From Paenibacillus donghaensis (GTDB lineage Bacteria > Bacillota > Bacilli > Paenibacillales > Paenibacillaceae), in the NCBI RefSeq assembly GCF_002192415.1, contig NZ_CP021780.1, positions 310,001 through 374,000 on the forward strand: a stretch of 64,000 bases of DNA, in the 5' to 3' direction. A model generated the notes under the pieces. That model saw only the letters and a list, made by a program, of their open reading frames with translations, searched no databases and had not been told where the DNA came from. Both the position numbers and the translations under genes were made by a program. Below, piece after piece: positions 46,261 through 54,180 of the stretch (positions are counted from its first letter, which is position 1; every line of letters begins with the position of its first letter).

Positions 46261-47403
46261 ATGCTGGAAAAATACGGCCACGGCGGAGATTTGCTGACAG
46301 CGGCTGAACTGTTCGGGGTTAAGGAAGGGGAAGGCGCTTTTATCGATTTCAGCGCCAATATCAACCCGCTCGGTCCGCCGCCGGGCGTGCTGGAGGTGCT
46401 GCGGCAGCATGGTCTGGCTGCGGTGACCGCTTACCCGGACCCGGGGCACCGCCGCTTCAAGCAGCTGCTGGCGGAGCAACTGGATGTGGACAGCAGCCAG
46501 ATTACCGTTGCCAACGGGGCAGCGGAATCGATGGCCTTACTGCTGCTGGCGCTGGCCCCGCAGAAGGTGGGCATCGTGGAGCCGTGCTTCTCCGAGTACC
46601 GCCAGCTCGCGGAGCAGTTCGGTGCCGAGGTACTATCGGTGCACGGAACGGCGGAGCAGAGCTTCCGGGCAGAGGCCGGGGCCATCTGCGGATTGCTGGA
46701 GCAGGTGGACCTGCTGTTCCTAGGCCAGCCGAACAACCCGAACGGCGTACAGTATTCACTCGCGGAGCTGCGGCTGCTGGCGCAGCATGCTGAGGCTTGC
46801 GGCACCTGCCTGGCGGTGGACGAGGCGTTTATTGACTTTATCGAAGAGGAGCAGCGTCAGTCGCTGCTACCGGAGCTTACCCGCTACCCGCAGGTGGTGC
46901 TGGTGCGGTCGATGACGAAGTTCTACGCCATCCCCGGCCTGCGGCTCGGGTTCACGCTCGCCCGTCCGGAGCTGGCCGCCGCTATGACCGGCAAGCAGGT
47001 GACCTGGAGCGTGAACGGCCTAGCGCTGCTGGCCGGGGAGGCTTGCCTGCGCAGCGGCCCCGAGTATGAGCGGGCCACGCGGGAGGGCATTGCAGCAGCG
47101 CGCGCGCTGCTGCGGCAGGGTCTGCTTGCGCTCGGCTGCGACGTGCCGCCGGGCGAAGCGAACTTCCTGCTCTGCGGCCTGCCTGCCCCTTGGGGCGCCG
47201 CTCAGATGCAGGAAGCGCTCGGGCGCACCGGCCTGCTGGTGCGCAGCTGCGCGATGTACCCGGGGCTGGGACCCGGGCACATCCGCGTGGCCGTCAAGGG
47301 CCGCGCCGACAACGCGCTCCTCCTGCTGCGCATGGAGGAGCTTATGCGGGCTGGGCCTAGCCGTAAGGGCCGTGCCCGCTGCGGTGGGCTGCGTGAAAAA
47401 TAA
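46261..47403 (+). CDS. cobD: threonine-phosphate decarboxylase CobD
   Basis: CobD makes (R)-1-aminopropan-2-yl phosphate, the linker attached to cobyric acid by CbiB. This 380-residue PLP enzyme has the family start YGHGGDL, then FSANINPLGPP and YPDPGHRRF, the motif GQPNNPNG and the PLP lysine Lys220 in SMTKFYAIPGLRLG. RVAVKG is near the end. It starts at ATG 46261 behind AGAGG. It opens the cobalamin region, and no B12-riboswitch blocks are visible before it. The last 20 residues are basic and run into a tandem-repeat spacer. Confidence 0.92.
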   Translation: MLEKYGHGGDLLTAAELFGVKEGEGAFIDFSANINPLGPPPGVLEVLRQHGLAAVTAYPDPGHRRFKQLLAEQLDVDSSQITVANGAAESMALLLLALAPQKVGIVEPCFSEYRQLAEQFGAEVLSVHGTAEQSFRAEAGAICGLLEQVDLLFLGQPNNPNGVQYSLAELRLLAQHAEACGTCLAVDEAFIDFIEEEQRQSLLPELTRYPQVVLVRSMTKFYAIPGLRLGFTLARPELAAAMTGKQVTWSVNGLALLAGEACLRSGPEYERATREGIAAARALLRQGLLALGCDVPPGEANFLLCGLPAPWGAAQMQEALGRTGLLVRSCAMYPGLGPGHIRVAVKGRADNALLLLRMEELMRAGPSRKGRARCGGLREK

Positions 47404-47545
47404 GGGATAAATCCCATACTTTTCGTTCAAAGTGGCAGATGTCGAGAAAAATAGGGGATAAATCCCATACTTTACGCTCGAAGTGGCAGATGTCGAGAAA
47501 AATAGGGGATAAATCCCATACTTTGGACTGCTGCAGGTGGACGGA
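47403..47545. repeat. tandem array of three 51-bp units (GGGATAAATCCC type)
   Basis: Units begin at about 47403, 47454 and 47505. Each contains GGGATAAATCCCATACTTT, where GGGAT and ATCCC can pair. GTGGCAGATGTCGAGAAAAA links the units. Confidence 0.85.
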
Positions 47546-47551
47546 GCTATC

Positions 47552-47905
47552 ATGAAAGGCAAAAATGCCCTTGAAATGTGTGCTAGAGCAGAATATGGTG
47601 AAATGAGAGGCAAAAATGCCTTTGAAATGTGCGCTGAGGCGGGGTATGGCGAAATGAAAGGCAAAAATGCCCTTGAAATGTGTGCTGGAGCGGGGTATGG
47701 CGAAATGAAAGGCAAAAATGCCTTTGAAATGTGCGCTGGAGCAGGATATGGTGGAATGAGAGGCAAAAATGCCTTTGAAATGTGTGCTAGAGCGGAATAG
47801 GGTGGAATGAGAGGCAAAAATGCCTTTAAAATGTGTGCTAGAGCAGGATATGGTGGAATGAGAGGCAAATATGCTTTTGAGTGGTGGGATAGGGAGGAGC
47901 GGGCA
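47552..47905. repeat. tandem array of seven 51-bp units (AGGCAAAAATGCCT type)
   Basis: Units begin at 47552, 47603, 47654, 47705, 47756, 47807 and 47858. Each contains ATGARAGGCAAAAATGCC and TTGAAATGTG, so that AGGCA and TGCCT can pair around AAAA. The core matches the array at 39424. Together with the preceding array it fills the gap between cobD and cbiZ. Confidence 0.9.
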
Positions 47906-47988
47906 GCGTGTTAACTCTGTGCGGCGACTGCAGCGCGTGCTCCGACAGTTACATAAAACTAATATTAGTTAAAGGAGTGAGATCACAA

Positions 47989-48774
47989 GTGGACAAACAG
48001 ATTACACCATTCTTCGATGGAGATCAGCCGCGTATTTACCAATCCAAGGTATGGCCAGGGCTTACGCTGGAGTTGAAAAGCGGGCATCTGCTACTTGAAT
48101 TCCCAACAGAGGCAGATGGGCTGTCCAGCGCTGTTTATGGCGGAGGAATGGTCCGGCTGAAGCGGGCTGTTAATCAATTTGTCAGCCGTGATTACGAATG
48201 CAGCAATCCTGTGCGTGATATGGAACAGCAGCTGCGGCAATGGGGTTACCCGCTGGAAGGCTGCGCCGGTCTGATGACGGCCGTGCCGCTGGAGCATGCT
48301 GCCGTCCTGGAGGAGGATACCGGCTCGGCGGGCATTTGGTGCTGCGTTACCGCCGCTGCGGGCAACGCGGCGCGTGCCGGAGTGCTGCGTCCGGTATTGC
48401 AGGCATACCGTCCGGGCACGATCAACCTGATGCTCGCCATCGACGGCTGCCTCACCCCGGCGGCGATGGTCAATGCCGTCATGACGGCCACCGAAGCCAA
48501 AGCCGCCGCCCTGGCCGATCTCGGCATCACCGACCCCGAGAATGGCTTGACGGCTACGGGCACAACCACGGACGCAGTTGTGCTCGCCGTGAGCGGAAGC
48601 CGGCGCTATGCGGCAGAGCATGTCTACGCCGGAACGGCCACTGATCTGGGCGGAGCCATCGGACGGCTCGTGTACACGGCGGTGACGGCAAGCCTGCAAT
48701 CGGTGCAGGCTGCGCAGCTGTTAGATTCAGGAGCAGCAGCATTGGCACAGCAGGCGAGGAATTCCGACTTATGA
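47989..48774 (+). CDS. cbiZ: adenosylcobinamide amidohydrolase CbiZ
   Basis: CbiZ removes the aminopropanol side chain from cobinamides or pseudo-cobalamins, giving cobyric acid that can be rebuilt with the preferred lower ligand. I choose GTG 47989 (AAAGGAGTG before it), giving 261 residues; the frame is open to 47908. Family segments include VWPGLTLELKSGHLLLEF, GLMTAVPLEHAA, GTINLMLAIDG, the TTTDAVVLA block and GTATDLGGAIGRLVYTAV. It is followed by a repeat-filled open frame that overlaps its stop. In this locus it links scavenging of foreign corrinoids to CbiB and CobTUS. Confidence 0.9.
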   Translation: MDKQITPFFDGDQPRIYQSKVWPGLTLELKSGHLLLEFPTEADGLSSAVYGGGMVRLKRAVNQFVSRDYECSNPVRDMEQQLRQWGYPLEGCAGLMTAVPLEHAAVLEEDTGSAGIWCCVTAAAGNAARAGVLRPVLQAYRPGTINLMLAIDGCLTPAAMVNAVMTATEAKAAALADLGITDPENGLTATGTTTDAVVLAVSGSRRYAAEHVYAGTATDLGGAIGRLVYTAVTASLQSVQAAQLLDSGAAALAQQARNSDL

Positions 48775-49577
48775 TCTGCTCGGACTCGTCGGCACAGCCG
48801 CAGACAACCCAACCTGTAACACATAGGCTACTCCCATTGCGAATACAAGCTGTCCGGCCTCTGCCCCTCCCCTGCACGTCAACTCACACTTATGAAGCTA
48901 GGGCACCAGAGTCTAATCTGCCAGCACAGCAAGGTGAGTCCGGGTGTGTGATGTACATACCCGGCATGCCGGAGCTGTTGAAGCTTGATCACACACACGT
49001 AAAAAGATTTGGAGATCAGAGATATCCGTCCTGGTCCAAGCCCGCCACCGAGAGGATAGCGTATCAGCTGTCCCTCCGGTCCAAGCCCACCACCGAGAGG
49101 ATAGCGTATCAGCTGTCCCTCCGGTCCGAGCCCGCCACCGAGAGGATAGCGTATCAGCTGTCCCTCCGGTCCAAGCCCGCCACCGAGAGTTTAGCGTATC
49201 AGCTGTCCCTCCGGTCCGAGCCTGCCACCGAGAGTTTAGCGTATCAGCAGTCCCTCCGGTCCGAGCCCGCCACCGAGAGTTTAGCGTATCAGCAGTCCCT
49301 CCGGTCCGAGCCCGCCACCGAGAGGATAGCGTATCAGCAGTCCCTCCGGTCCGAGCCCGCCACCGAGAGTTTAGCGTATCAGCAGTCCCTCCGGTCTGAG
49401 CCCGCCACCGAGAGGTTAGCGTATCAGCTATCCCTCCGGTCCGAGCATACCCCCGGCCTGTTGGTGTATCAGCCAGCCGCCCACTTCCCGCTGCCCAGCC
49501 CACAAGCATCTCTGCCGCGTGCAGCAGGCTCCATGCAGCGCCCGCCTCGCCAGCCGCTTACAGGTGCCTGCCGATGA
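48771..49577 (+). CDS. repeat-filled open frame between cbiZ and cbiB, doubtful gene
   Basis: A 268-codon frame starts with ATGA overlapping the cbiZ stop and ends with a TGA overlapping the cbiB start (ATGATG). Its middle (codons about 88-225) is made of 15-residue repeats such as SEPATESLAYQQSLR, generated by a 45-bp DNA repeat. The first 85 and last 40 residues look random, rich in Pro, Ser and Thr, without domains. It could simply be repeat DNA that stays open because 45 is a multiple of three. Exact overlap at both ends might still allow ribosomes to pass from cbiZ to cbiB. I give it low weight as a protein. Confidence 0.25.
   Translation: MICSDSSAQPQTTQPVTHRLLPLRIQAVRPLPLPCTSTHTYEARAPESNLPAQQGESGCVMYIPGMPELLKLDHTHVKRFGDQRYPSWSKPATERIAYQLSLRSKPTTERIAYQLSLRSEPATERIAYQLSLRSKPATESLAYQLSLRSEPATESLAYQQSLRSEPATESLAYQQSLRSEPATERIAYQQSLRSEPATESLAYQQSLRSEPATERLAYQLSLRSEHTPGLLVYQPAAHFPLPSPQASLPRAAGSMQRPPRQPLTGACR
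49036..49450. repeat. tandem array of nine 45-bp units
   Basis: Units start every 45 bases from 49036 (49081, 49126, and so on to 49396), with a partial tenth. The unit contains CCGAGCCCGCCACCGAGAG and TAGCGTATCAG, then TCCCTCCGGT. Variants AGGATAGCG and AGTTTAGCG alternate irregularly. Confidence 0.92.
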
Positions 49578-50539
49578 TGCGTGCAGGATTATTGCTGGCA
49601 GCGTACATCGTGGACCGGCTGGTGGGCGATCCGCGCAGGCTGCCCCATCCGGTGGTAGGGATGGGGCGGGCCATTGCTGCTCTTGAGCGGCTGATCCGCC
49701 GATTCTGCTACAAGCCGCGCAGCCTGAAGAGAGGTGGCGTGCTCCTGCCGCTGATTATAGCGGGCGGTGCCTGGGGACTGACGGTGCTGGTTGTCTGGCT
49801 GCTCTCACGGCTCTCGCCCTGGCTGGCCTGGGCCGCAGAGGTCTGGCTAATCTCCACGACCATCGCCTCCAAAGGTCTGAAGGACGCGGGGATGGCGGTA
49901 TACGGCGAACTGCTGAGAGGCGATATCCCCGCAGCCCGCAAGGCACTCGGGATGATCGTTGGCCGGGACACCGCCGGACTGGACAGCCCGGAGATTGTAC
50001 GCGGCACCGTGGAGACGGTGGCGGAGAACATTGTCGACGCGGTGATTTCGCCGCTATTCTACGCCCTGCTGGGCGGCGCGCCGCTGGCTATGGCCTACCG
50101 TGCGGTGAACACGCTTGACTCCATGGTCGGCTACAAAAACGATAAATACCGTGACCTCGGCTGGGCCTCAGCACGGCTGGACGACGTGGCCAACTATATT
50201 CCGGCCCGCCTGACCGGGCTACTGTTGACCTTATGTGCCTGGCTGCTGCGGCTTGACTGGCGCAGATGCTGGCACACCGTACGGCGCGATGCCCGCCTGC
50301 ATCCCAGCCCCAACAGCGGCTACCCGGAATCGGCAGTGGCCGGTGCTCTGGGCATCCGTCTCGGCGGCTACAATGTCTACCACGGGGTAAGCTCGTTCCG
50401 CGCCTACATGGGGGACCCGCTACGGACGATGGAGCCGGAGGATATCAGGCTGACCTCGCGGATCATGATGCTGGCTGGCACCCTGTTTGTATGCCTGTGT
50501 GCCGCCGCGGCATGGCTGTGGGCTGTAGCCTGGAGGTGA
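49574..50539 (+). CDS. cbiB: adenosylcobinamide-phosphate synthase CbiB
   Basis: CbiB joins adenosylcobyric acid to aminopropanol phosphate in the membrane. The 321-residue protein has several hydrophobic segments and the conserved DRLVGDPRRLPHPVVGMG start. The central RDTAGLDSPEIVRGTVETVAENIVDAVISPLFY region appears here as RDTAGLD, VETVAENIVD and SPLFYALLGG. Also present are NTLDSMVGYKNDKY and PNSGYPESAVAGALGIRLGG (split across a loop). It ends with a TGA overlapped by a possible start of cobC. Neighbouring cobD supplies its substrate. Confidence 0.94.
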   Translation: MMRAGLLLAAYIVDRLVGDPRRLPHPVVGMGRAIAALERLIRRFCYKPRSLKRGGVLLPLIIAGGAWGLTVLVVWLLSRLSPWLAWAAEVWLISTTIASKGLKDAGMAVYGELLRGDIPAARKALGMIVGRDTAGLDSPEIVRGTVETVAENIVDAVISPLFYALLGGAPLAMAYRAVNTLDSMVGYKNDKYRDLGWASARLDDVANYIPARLTGLLLTLCAWLLRLDWRRCWHTVRRDARLHPSPNSGYPESAVAGALGIRLGGYNVYHGVSSFRAYMGDPLRTMEPEDIRLTSRIMMLAGTLFVCLCAAAAWLWAVAWR

Positions 50540-50547
50540 TGCCAACT

Positions 50548-51252
50548 ATGGAACACAATAAGAGAACAGAACCCGAAGCCGATCTGGAATTGTCGTTACT
50601 CCGCCATGGACAGACCCGGTGGAATGCAGAGCGGCGTTATTTGGGCCATACGGATCTTCCGCTGTTTCCCGGAGCGAGGGATGAATTGCTGCTGCGCCGG
50701 GATCAGCCGGAGCTGTCGGCCAGCTTCTGGCGTGTCTATTGCAGTGATTTGCTGCGTTGCCGGGAGACACTGGCCTGTGTGGCCCCTGAACTTATCTCCA
50801 GAGCAAGGTATGATCTACGGCTGCGCGAGCTGAATTTCGGGGCGTGGGAAGGCTGTACGTATGAGCAGCTGCAGCATAACAAGCAATACCGAAGCTGGGT
50901 TGATGATCCTGCTGCGGTCACGCCGCCCAAAGGGGAGGCCTGGGGGGCATTCACGGCGCGCCTGCAGCATTTCCTGGACGAGCTAGGGCAAGCCGCAGAG
51001 CAGTGGCACCAAGCCCACCAAGACCATCAAGACCACCAAGACCACCAAGAACATCAAGAACATCAAGACCACCAAACCCACCCTGTCGCTACCCAGCCGC
51101 TGCGCGTGCTGATCGTGACTCACGGCGGTGTTATCCGCCAGTTGCGGGCATGGTCTGAAGCAGAGCTAAGCTTCTACAACGCTCCTGCTCCGCCGCCAGG
51201 AGGCATAACGACAATCCGCCTTCGGATGGAGAATGGAAACTGGCGATTCTAA
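50548..51252 (+). CDS. cobC: histidine phosphatase, probable alpha-ribazole phosphatase CobC, with an expanded repeat
   Basis: This 234-residue histidine phosphatase starts at ATG 50548, 11 bases after GGAGG; ATG 50539 is too close to that site. The catalytic motif is LRHGQTRWN near residue 18, then RELNFGAWEG, and THGGVIRQ carries the second histidine. CobC dephosphorylates alpha-ribazole 5'-phosphate, or cobalamin phosphate, in lower-ligand assembly. Residues about 153-179 are a His/Gln/Asp-rich insertion (repeats of HQDHQE type) encoded by 9-bp repeats at 51007-51083. It probably forms a surface loop before the last strand and helix. Confidence 0.85.
   Translation: MEHNKRTEPEADLELSLLRHGQTRWNAERRYLGHTDLPLFPGARDELLLRRDQPELSASFWRVYCSDLLRCRETLACVAPELISRARYDLRLRELNFGAWEGCTYEQLQHNKQYRSWVDDPAAVTPPKGEAWGAFTARLQHFLDELGQAAEQWHQAHQDHQDHQDHQEHQEHQDHQTHPVATQPLRVLIVTHGGVIRQLRAWSEAELSFYNAPAPPPGGITTIRLRMENGNWRF
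51007..51083 (+). repeat. in-frame 9-bp repeat inside cobC
   Basis: CACCAAGAC-type triplet-codon repeats (His-Gln-Asp, with Glu, Ala and Thr variants) occur about eight times in frame. They insert a hydrophilic, histidine-rich stretch that most histidine phosphatases lack. Confidence 0.85.
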
Positions 51253-51410
51253 GGGTGGCCGAGGCAACTCCAGGATAGAGAAGCGGGAGTGTTACAAATA
51301 ACACTGCAACTGCCAAGCGCCTTCAAGCCACATGTTCTCGAGAATACGTAACGATGAATGCCCAACAGTGTGCCAGCCCTCGTGGTTACGCCGTAACACG
51401 GCGCACCCCT

Positions 51411-52085
51411 CCTGGTTACCTGCACCCTGCGTACGTCACCCGCACCGCTGCCTGGTTACCTGCACCCTGCGTACGTCACCCGCACCGCTGCCTGGTTACC
51501 TGCACCCTGCGTACGTCACCCGCACCGCTGCCTGGTTACCTGCACCCTGCGTACGTCACCCGCACCGCTGCCGGCGTACCTGCACCCTGCGTACGTCACC
51601 CCACCGCTGCCAGCGTACCTGCACACCCTGCGTACGTCACCCGCACCGCTGCCTGGTTACCTGCACCCTGCGTACGTCACCCGCACCGCTGCCTGGTTAC
51701 CTGCACCCTGCGTACGTCACCCGCACCGCTATCTGCGTACCTGCACCCTGCGTACGTCACCCGCACCGCTGCCTGGTTACCTGCACCCTGCGTACGTCCC
51801 CCGCACCGCTGCCTGGTTACCTGCACCCTGCATACGTCACCCGCACCGCTGCCTGGTTACCTGCACCCTGCGTACGTCACCCGCACCGCTGCCTGGTTAC
51901 CTGCACCCTGCGTACGTCACCCGCACCGCTGCCTGGTTACCTGCACCCTGCGTACGTCACCCGCACCGCTGCCTGCGTACCTGCACCCTGCGTACGTCCC
52001 CCGCACCGCTGCCTGCGTACCTGCACCCTGCGTACGTCACCCCACCGCTGCCTGGTTACCTGCACCCTGCGTACGTCGCCACCCC
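51411..52085. repeat. tandem array of about seventeen 40-bp units
   Basis: The unit TGCACCCTGCGTACGTCACC followed by CGCACCGCTGCCTGGTTACC repeats every 40 bases from 51421 to about 52075, with small indels near 51600 and 52045. Because 40 is not a multiple of three, all three frames cycle and stay open, giving misleading long open frames. Confidence 0.92.
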
Positions 52086-52256
52086 TTCCGAGTCGCTGGT
52101 GCAACATTTCAGAAGTTCTTACCCGGGCATACTCCAGATTTGTAAAGCAGGGTTAGTTTAACGTTTGGAACGGGCAATGAGGAAGGAAGACCGCTGGAGC
52201 AACGCAGGCCCGCCAGCTTTAAGCTCAGCGACCATATATATAGTCACTTCCTGCTC

Positions 52257-52446
52257 AAAATTCCTGCAATCCTACAGTTTTTTCGTGCGAAAACGGTCAT
52301 TCGGGGCCCAAAGCCTGCAATAGTGCAGGAATTCACGCTCTTAGCACTGGTTCGCAAACCCAATGGCCGGAAAACCTGCACTTATGCAGGAATTCAGCAA
52401 ACAAGGAGAGGAAGAGCAGAAATTCCTGTACATTTGCAGGAATTTC
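52257..52446. repeat. four-dyad intergenic element of the CCTGCA type
   Basis: Dyads begin near 52260, 52311, 52372 and 52420. The second and third are CCTGCA-4-TGCAGG followed by AATT, and the fourth pairs AAATTCCTG with CAGGAATTT. Spacing matches the elements at 28959 and 59211 although the sequence differs. A 37-base direct repeat (CCCTTCGTCCGTAAGCT) follows at 52465-52530. Confidence 0.65.
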
Positions 52447-52620
52447 ACTCCGGGTGAGCCTGATGTCCCTTCGTCCGTAAGCTATGGCTATGCAAACCGA
52501 CCCTTCGTCCGTAAGCTTTAGCCTTGCAAACTTGGGGAACGGGGAAGGAATGTACTAACTGACTGCCGCAGCTTATATCTCGCCCCAGACTTGGCCTGTC
52601 CCCACTCCCATTCCACCCAA

Positions 52621-52667
52621 AGAACCACGCCCGGAAGAAAATCCCGGGGCGGTGGTTCTTTTTTTAT
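52621..52667 (+). terminator. terminator-like hairpin just before the MocR gene
   Basis: AGAACCACGCCC pairs with GGGCGGTGGTTCT with one bulge, followed by a run of seven or more T residues. It sits only about 40 bases before the MocR start, so it could end upstream transcription or act in the leader. Confidence 0.7.
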
Positions 52668-52708
52668 GCAGAGGTCTGTGCCATGATAGCTGTAAGGGAG
52701 ATGGAAAG

Positions 52709-54166
52709 ATGTTTAAGGATTTCAAGCTGCTGCCCGGACGTCCGGTCTATATACAAGTGAAGGATTACATGAAGCATCTGATTCTAAAAGGCGCCCTCCA
52801 AGGCGGTCAGAAGCTGCCTTCCACACGGGAGCTGGGCACACTGCTCAAGGTCAGCCGCAACTCGGTGATCTCCGCCTATGCGGGTCTGGAGGATGACGGG
52901 TTCGCTTATACCCTGCAGGGACAGGGCAGTTATGTCGCCCCCGCTGCGGCGAACACCGGAAGCCTGGAGAGCGAGGTCTGGACGATGGACTGGAGTCAGC
53001 GGCTGAGCGCCCAGGCGGTCCTGGCCGACGAGCTTGATATTATGAAACGTGGCATCCGCGCGGAGAAGGGCACGATTTCTTTTACCAGCATTGCGCCGGA
53101 TGAGAGCCTGTTTGATCTCGATAATGTCAAAAGAGCGTTTCTGGACCGGATGGCCGTCGAAGGAAACGTGCTGCTCAACTACGGATATGCCAGGGGTTAT
53201 AAACCTTTAATCGATTATTTAAAACAATATATGGAGCATAAGGGCGTGGATCTGCGCGGCAAGGAGATGCTGATTACCAACGGGTTCACGGAAGGGTTCG
53301 ACCTGGTGCTGTCCACGCTGGGCAAGCGGAGCGGAGCGGTGCTCTGTGAGAATCCGACCCATCATACAGCGATCAAAAACCTGCGTCTGCACGGCTTCGC
53401 CCTGACCGGCATTCCCATGGAGCGGGACGGCCTTCAGCTGGAAGCACTGGAGCAGGCGCTTGCGGAACGCGAGTATGACTGTGCCTACCTGGTTCCTTCC
53501 TATCATAATCCTACCGGAATCGTGATGTCCCCCGAGAAAAGACTTGGCCTTATGAAGCTGATGGCAGAATACAAGGTGCCGGTAATCGAGGACGGCTTCA
53601 ACGAGGAGCTGCGTTATTCAGGCTCCCACGTCGCCCCGTTAATTGCAGCGGCGGGCAGCGGGAACGGTGTGATTTACCTGGGCAGCTTCTCCAAGGTGCT
53701 GTTCCCCGGACTGCGGGTAGGCTGGGTGCTGGCAGACCGCCAGCTGATTGATGCTCTCGAAAGTGTCAAAAGAGCGCGAACCATCCACACCTCAACGCTC
53801 GACCAGTCGATTTTGTACCAATATCTGCTCGGTGGCAACCTGGAGAAGTATCTGAAGCGAGCCCGGGCGGAATATAAACGGAAATACGAATTAACGCTTG
53901 CCTGCTGCAAGGAGCATATTTCTTATACCACAGTGTCGGGAGACGGCGGGCTGCATCTGTTTGTGACGTTTGCCGAGGGCTTCAGCACGAGGGAGCTGCT
54001 GGCGGCTTGCCGGGAGCGGGGGGTTATTTTTACTGCGGGAGATATCTTCTTCACGAATGGCGAAGGGCTGAACACGCTGCGGCTGGGTTTCTCCAGAGTA
54101 GCTGAAGCTGAGATCCGCAAGGGAATCGAGATTATCGGCCGGACGGCGAAAGAAATGATGGGATGA
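52709..54166 (+). CDS. MocR/GabR-type PLP-dependent regulator, probably DdlR-like
   Basis: This 485-residue protein starts at ATG 52709; the ORF is open upstream to 52652. Residues about 5-75 form a GntR winged helix (KLPSTRELGTLLKVSRNSVISAY in two helices). The remainder is a fold-type I aminotransferase domain with YHNPTGIVMSP and the PLP lysine Lys329 in GSFSKVLFPGLRVGW. Regulators of this type sense amino compounds or PLP. In Brevibacillus a MocR protein (DdlR) controls the D-Ala-D-Ala ligase gene, and here ddl follows 14 bases later, so a similar role is likely. Confidence 0.88.
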   Translation: MFKDFKLLPGRPVYIQVKDYMKHLILKGALQGGQKLPSTRELGTLLKVSRNSVISAYAGLEDDGFAYTLQGQGSYVAPAAANTGSLESEVWTMDWSQRLSAQAVLADELDIMKRGIRAEKGTISFTSIAPDESLFDLDNVKRAFLDRMAVEGNVLLNYGYARGYKPLIDYLKQYMEHKGVDLRGKEMLITNGFTEGFDLVLSTLGKRSGAVLCENPTHHTAIKNLRLHGFALTGIPMERDGLQLEALEQALAEREYDCAYLVPSYHNPTGIVMSPEKRLGLMKLMAEYKVPVIEDGFNEELRYSGSHVAPLIAAAGSGNGVIYLGSFSKVLFPGLRVGWVLADRQLIDALESVKRARTIHTSTLDQSILYQYLLGGNLEKYLKRARAEYKRKYELTLACCKEHISYTTVSGDGGLHLFVTFAEGFSTRELLAACRERGVIFTAGDIFFTNGEGLNTLRLGFSRVAEAEIRKGIEIIGRTAKEMMG

Positions 54167-54180
54167 GAGGAGAATGGGTG

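Noticed and set aside
47020..47868. 282-codon minus-strand open frame over both 51-bp arrays and the end of cobD
   Set aside because: It lacks an ATG with a ribosome site, half of it is antisense to cobD, and the repeat part stays open because 51 is a multiple of three.
48913..49509. Minus-strand open frame over the 45-bp array
   Set aside because: It is a by-product of the repeat; no ribosome site, no start context and no recognisable domain.
47403..52085. Possible CRISPR arrays
   Set aside because: Repeat units are contiguous and nearly identical with no unique spacers, and no cas genes are nearby.
51332..52156. Two long overlapping plus-strand open frames in the 40-bp array
   Set aside because: The repeat period is not a multiple of three, so every frame cycles through the same three peptides; no ribosome site and no domain.
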